This document shows, one piece after another, positions 62,695 through 64,000 of a stretch of 64,000 bases of DNA (the stretch's first letter is position 1; every line of letters starts with the position of its first letter). Source of the stretch: Cherax quadricarinatus (taxonomy: Eukaryota > Arthropoda > Malacostraca > Decapoda > Parastacidae); the NCBI RefSeq assembly GCF_038502225.1, contig NC_091341.1, positions 2,047,626 through 2,111,625 of the forward strand, in the 5' to 3' direction. A program made the translations under genes and the position numbers. The notes under the pieces were generated by a model. The model was given only the letters and a program-made list of their open reading frames with translations. It ran no database searches and was not told where the DNA came from.

Positions 62695-64000
62695 TAATTA
62701 TTTTTATTATTATCACACTGGCCGATTCCCACCAAGGCAGGGTGGCCCGAAAAAGAAAAACTTTCACCATCATTCACTCCATCACTGTCTTGCCAGAAGG
62801 GTGCTTTACACTACAGTTTTTAAACTGCAACATTAACACCCCTCCTTCAGAGTGCAGGCACTGTACTTCCCATCTCCAGGACTCAAGTCCGGCCTGCCGG
62901 TTTCCCTGAATCCCTTCATAAATGTTACTTTGCTCACACTCCAACAGCACGTCAAGTATTAAAAACCATTTGTCTCCATTCACTCCTATCAAACACGCTC
63001 ACGCATGCCTGCTGGAAGTCCAAGCCCCTCGCACACAAAACCTCCTTTACCCCCTCCCTCCAACCCTTCCTAGGCCGACCCCTACCCCGCCTTCCTTCCA
63101 CTACAGACTGATACACTCTTGAAGTTATTCTGTTTCGCTCCATTCTCTCTACATGTCCGAACCACCTCAACAACCCTTCCTCAGCCCTCTGGACAACAGT
63201 TTTGGTAATCCCGCACCTCCTCCTAACTTCCAAACTACGAATTCTCTGCATTATATTCACACCACACATTGCCCTCAGACATGACATCTCCACTGCCTCC
63301 AGCCTTCTCCTCGCTGCAACATTCATCACCCATGCTTCACACCCATATAAGAGCGTTGGTAAAACTATACTCTCATACATTCCCCTCTTTGCCTCCAAGG
63401 ACAAAGTTCTCTGTCTCCACAGACTCCTAAGTGCACCACTCACTCTTTTTCCCTCATCAATTCTATGATTCACCTCATCTTTCATAGACCCATCCGCTGA
63501 CACGTCCACTCCCAAATATCTGAATACGTTCACCTCCTCCATACTCTCTCCCTCCAATCTGATATTCAATCTTTCATCACCTAATCTTTTTGTTATCCTC
63601 ATAACCTTACTCTTTCCTGTATTCACCTTTAATTTTCTTCTTTTGCACACCCTACCAAATTCATCCACCAATCTCTGCAGCTTCTCTTCAGAATCTCCCA
63701 AGAGCACAGTGTCATCAGCAAAGAGCAGCTGTGACAACTCCCACCCTGTGTGTGATTCTTTATCTTTTAACTCCACGCCTCTTGCCAAGACCCTCGCATT
63801 TACTTCTCTTACAACCCCATCTATAAATATATTAAACAACCACGGTGACATCACACATCCTTGTCTAAGGCCTACTTTTACTGGGAAAAAATTTCCCTCT
63901 TTTCTACATACTCTAACTTGAGCCTCACTATCCTCGTAAAAACTCTTCACTGCTTTCAGTAACCTACCTCCTACACCATACACTTGCAACATCTGCCACA
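62695..64000 (-). mobile_element. RTE-i: RTE running off the window edge
   Basis: 3' end at about 62695-62720 (AT-rich tail, then the complement of gggccaccctgccttggtgg), 3' UTR, and RT reading toward 64000. Subfamily 2. The element continues beyond the window, so its 5' extent is unknown. Confidence 0.87.
62952..63992 (-). CDS. RTE-i reverse transcriptase C-terminal frame, open, partial
   Basis: Open for about 346 codons from the window edge: MLQVYGVGGRLLKAVKSFY, LRQGCVMSPWLFNIFIDG, LLFADDTVLLGDSEEKLQ, MRITKRLGDERLN, YLGVDVSADGSMKDEV, thumb, LRWFGHVERMERNR and GRRGRGRPRKGWREG to a normal stop. Nearly identical to RTE-d apart from the RTE-d frameshift. It could be part of a complete copy. 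Confidence 0.85.
   Translation of the reverse strand: MLQVYGVGGRLLKAVKSFYEDSEAQVRVCRKEGNFFPVKVGLRQGCVMSPWLFNIFIDGVVREVNARVLARGVELKDKESHTGWELSQLLFADDTVLLGDSEEKLQRLVDEFGRVCKRRKLKVNTGKSKVMRITKRLGDERLNIRLEGESMEEVNVFRYLGVDVSADGSMKDEVNHRIDEGKRVSGALRSLWRQRTLSLEAKRGMYESIVLPTLLYGCEAWVMNVAARRRLEAVEMSCLRAMCGVNIMQRIRSLEVRRRCGITKTVVQRAEEGLLRWFGHVERMERNRITSRVYQSVVEGRRGRGRPRKGWREGVKEVLCARGLDFQQACVSVFDRSEWRQMVFNT

Overview
This is eukaryotic, AT-rich, intron-type DNA from an animal. No bacterial, organellar or viral gene set is present. The repeat families look like those of decapod crustaceans (crayfish, shrimp, lobster): RTE and CR1-group LINEs, Tigger/pogo DNA transposons, Penelope-like elements, TTAA-flanked piggyBac-like elements and tRNA-derived SINEs. 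The host assignment is inference from the repeat repertoire; no species-specific gene is complete.

The only host gene I can support is on the minus strand. Exons at 60538-60711 and 18895-18992 have good splice signals and the same phase. Joined, they encode part of programmed cell death protein 2 (PDCD2). The 41.5 kb between them (18993-60537) is therefore one intron, and almost all of it is nested transposable elements.

Layout. 1-7700: J elements (TA-flanked, TIR starting CAGTAGGGCCCC) hit by several TTAA-flanked elements (P family), a 27-28 bp minisatellite, RTE-derived SINE-like copies and Tigger fragments. 7707-15571: one CR1-group LINE (LINE-1) split by a TA-flanked element K (8772-14314), which holds a near full-length RTE (RTE-b) and a 1.4 kb palindrome around a 12-bp minisatellite; a tRNA-derived SINE is also inserted. 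15572-18707: LINE leader, a P copy and a decayed LINE. 18895-18992: PDCD2 exon. 19132-22472: RTE-c carrying a Penelope-like element and a SINE-like copy. 22802-32050: a P copy, RTE-d, then LINE-2 split by element F1 (25722-30408, containing the intact Tigger1) and by a P element. 32063-35545: two RTEs, one inside the other. 35869-38199: Tigger2. 38274-41867: RTE-g. 42148-59480: element F2, containing Tigger3 (itself split by an I-like LINE with ORF1 and RNase H) and a CR1 split by a TTAA element, an RTE fragment and a Penelope-like palindrome. 60538-60711: PDCD2 exon. 60784-64000: P copy, Tigger6, J2 and RTE-i running off the edge.

The strongest results come from undoing insertions. Removing an insert plus one copy of its target-site duplication restores a reading frame or an uninterrupted paralogue in seven places. 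The most unusual signals are a delta-ribozyme-like fold at the 5' end of the RTE family and its SINE-like derivatives, hammerhead-like cores in the Penelope-like repeats, an 82-bp perfect palindrome, and a fold-back TTAA element. The only apparently intact transposase is Tigger1 (596 aa). ORF1 of the I-like LINE and several RTE reverse-transcriptase frames are also open.
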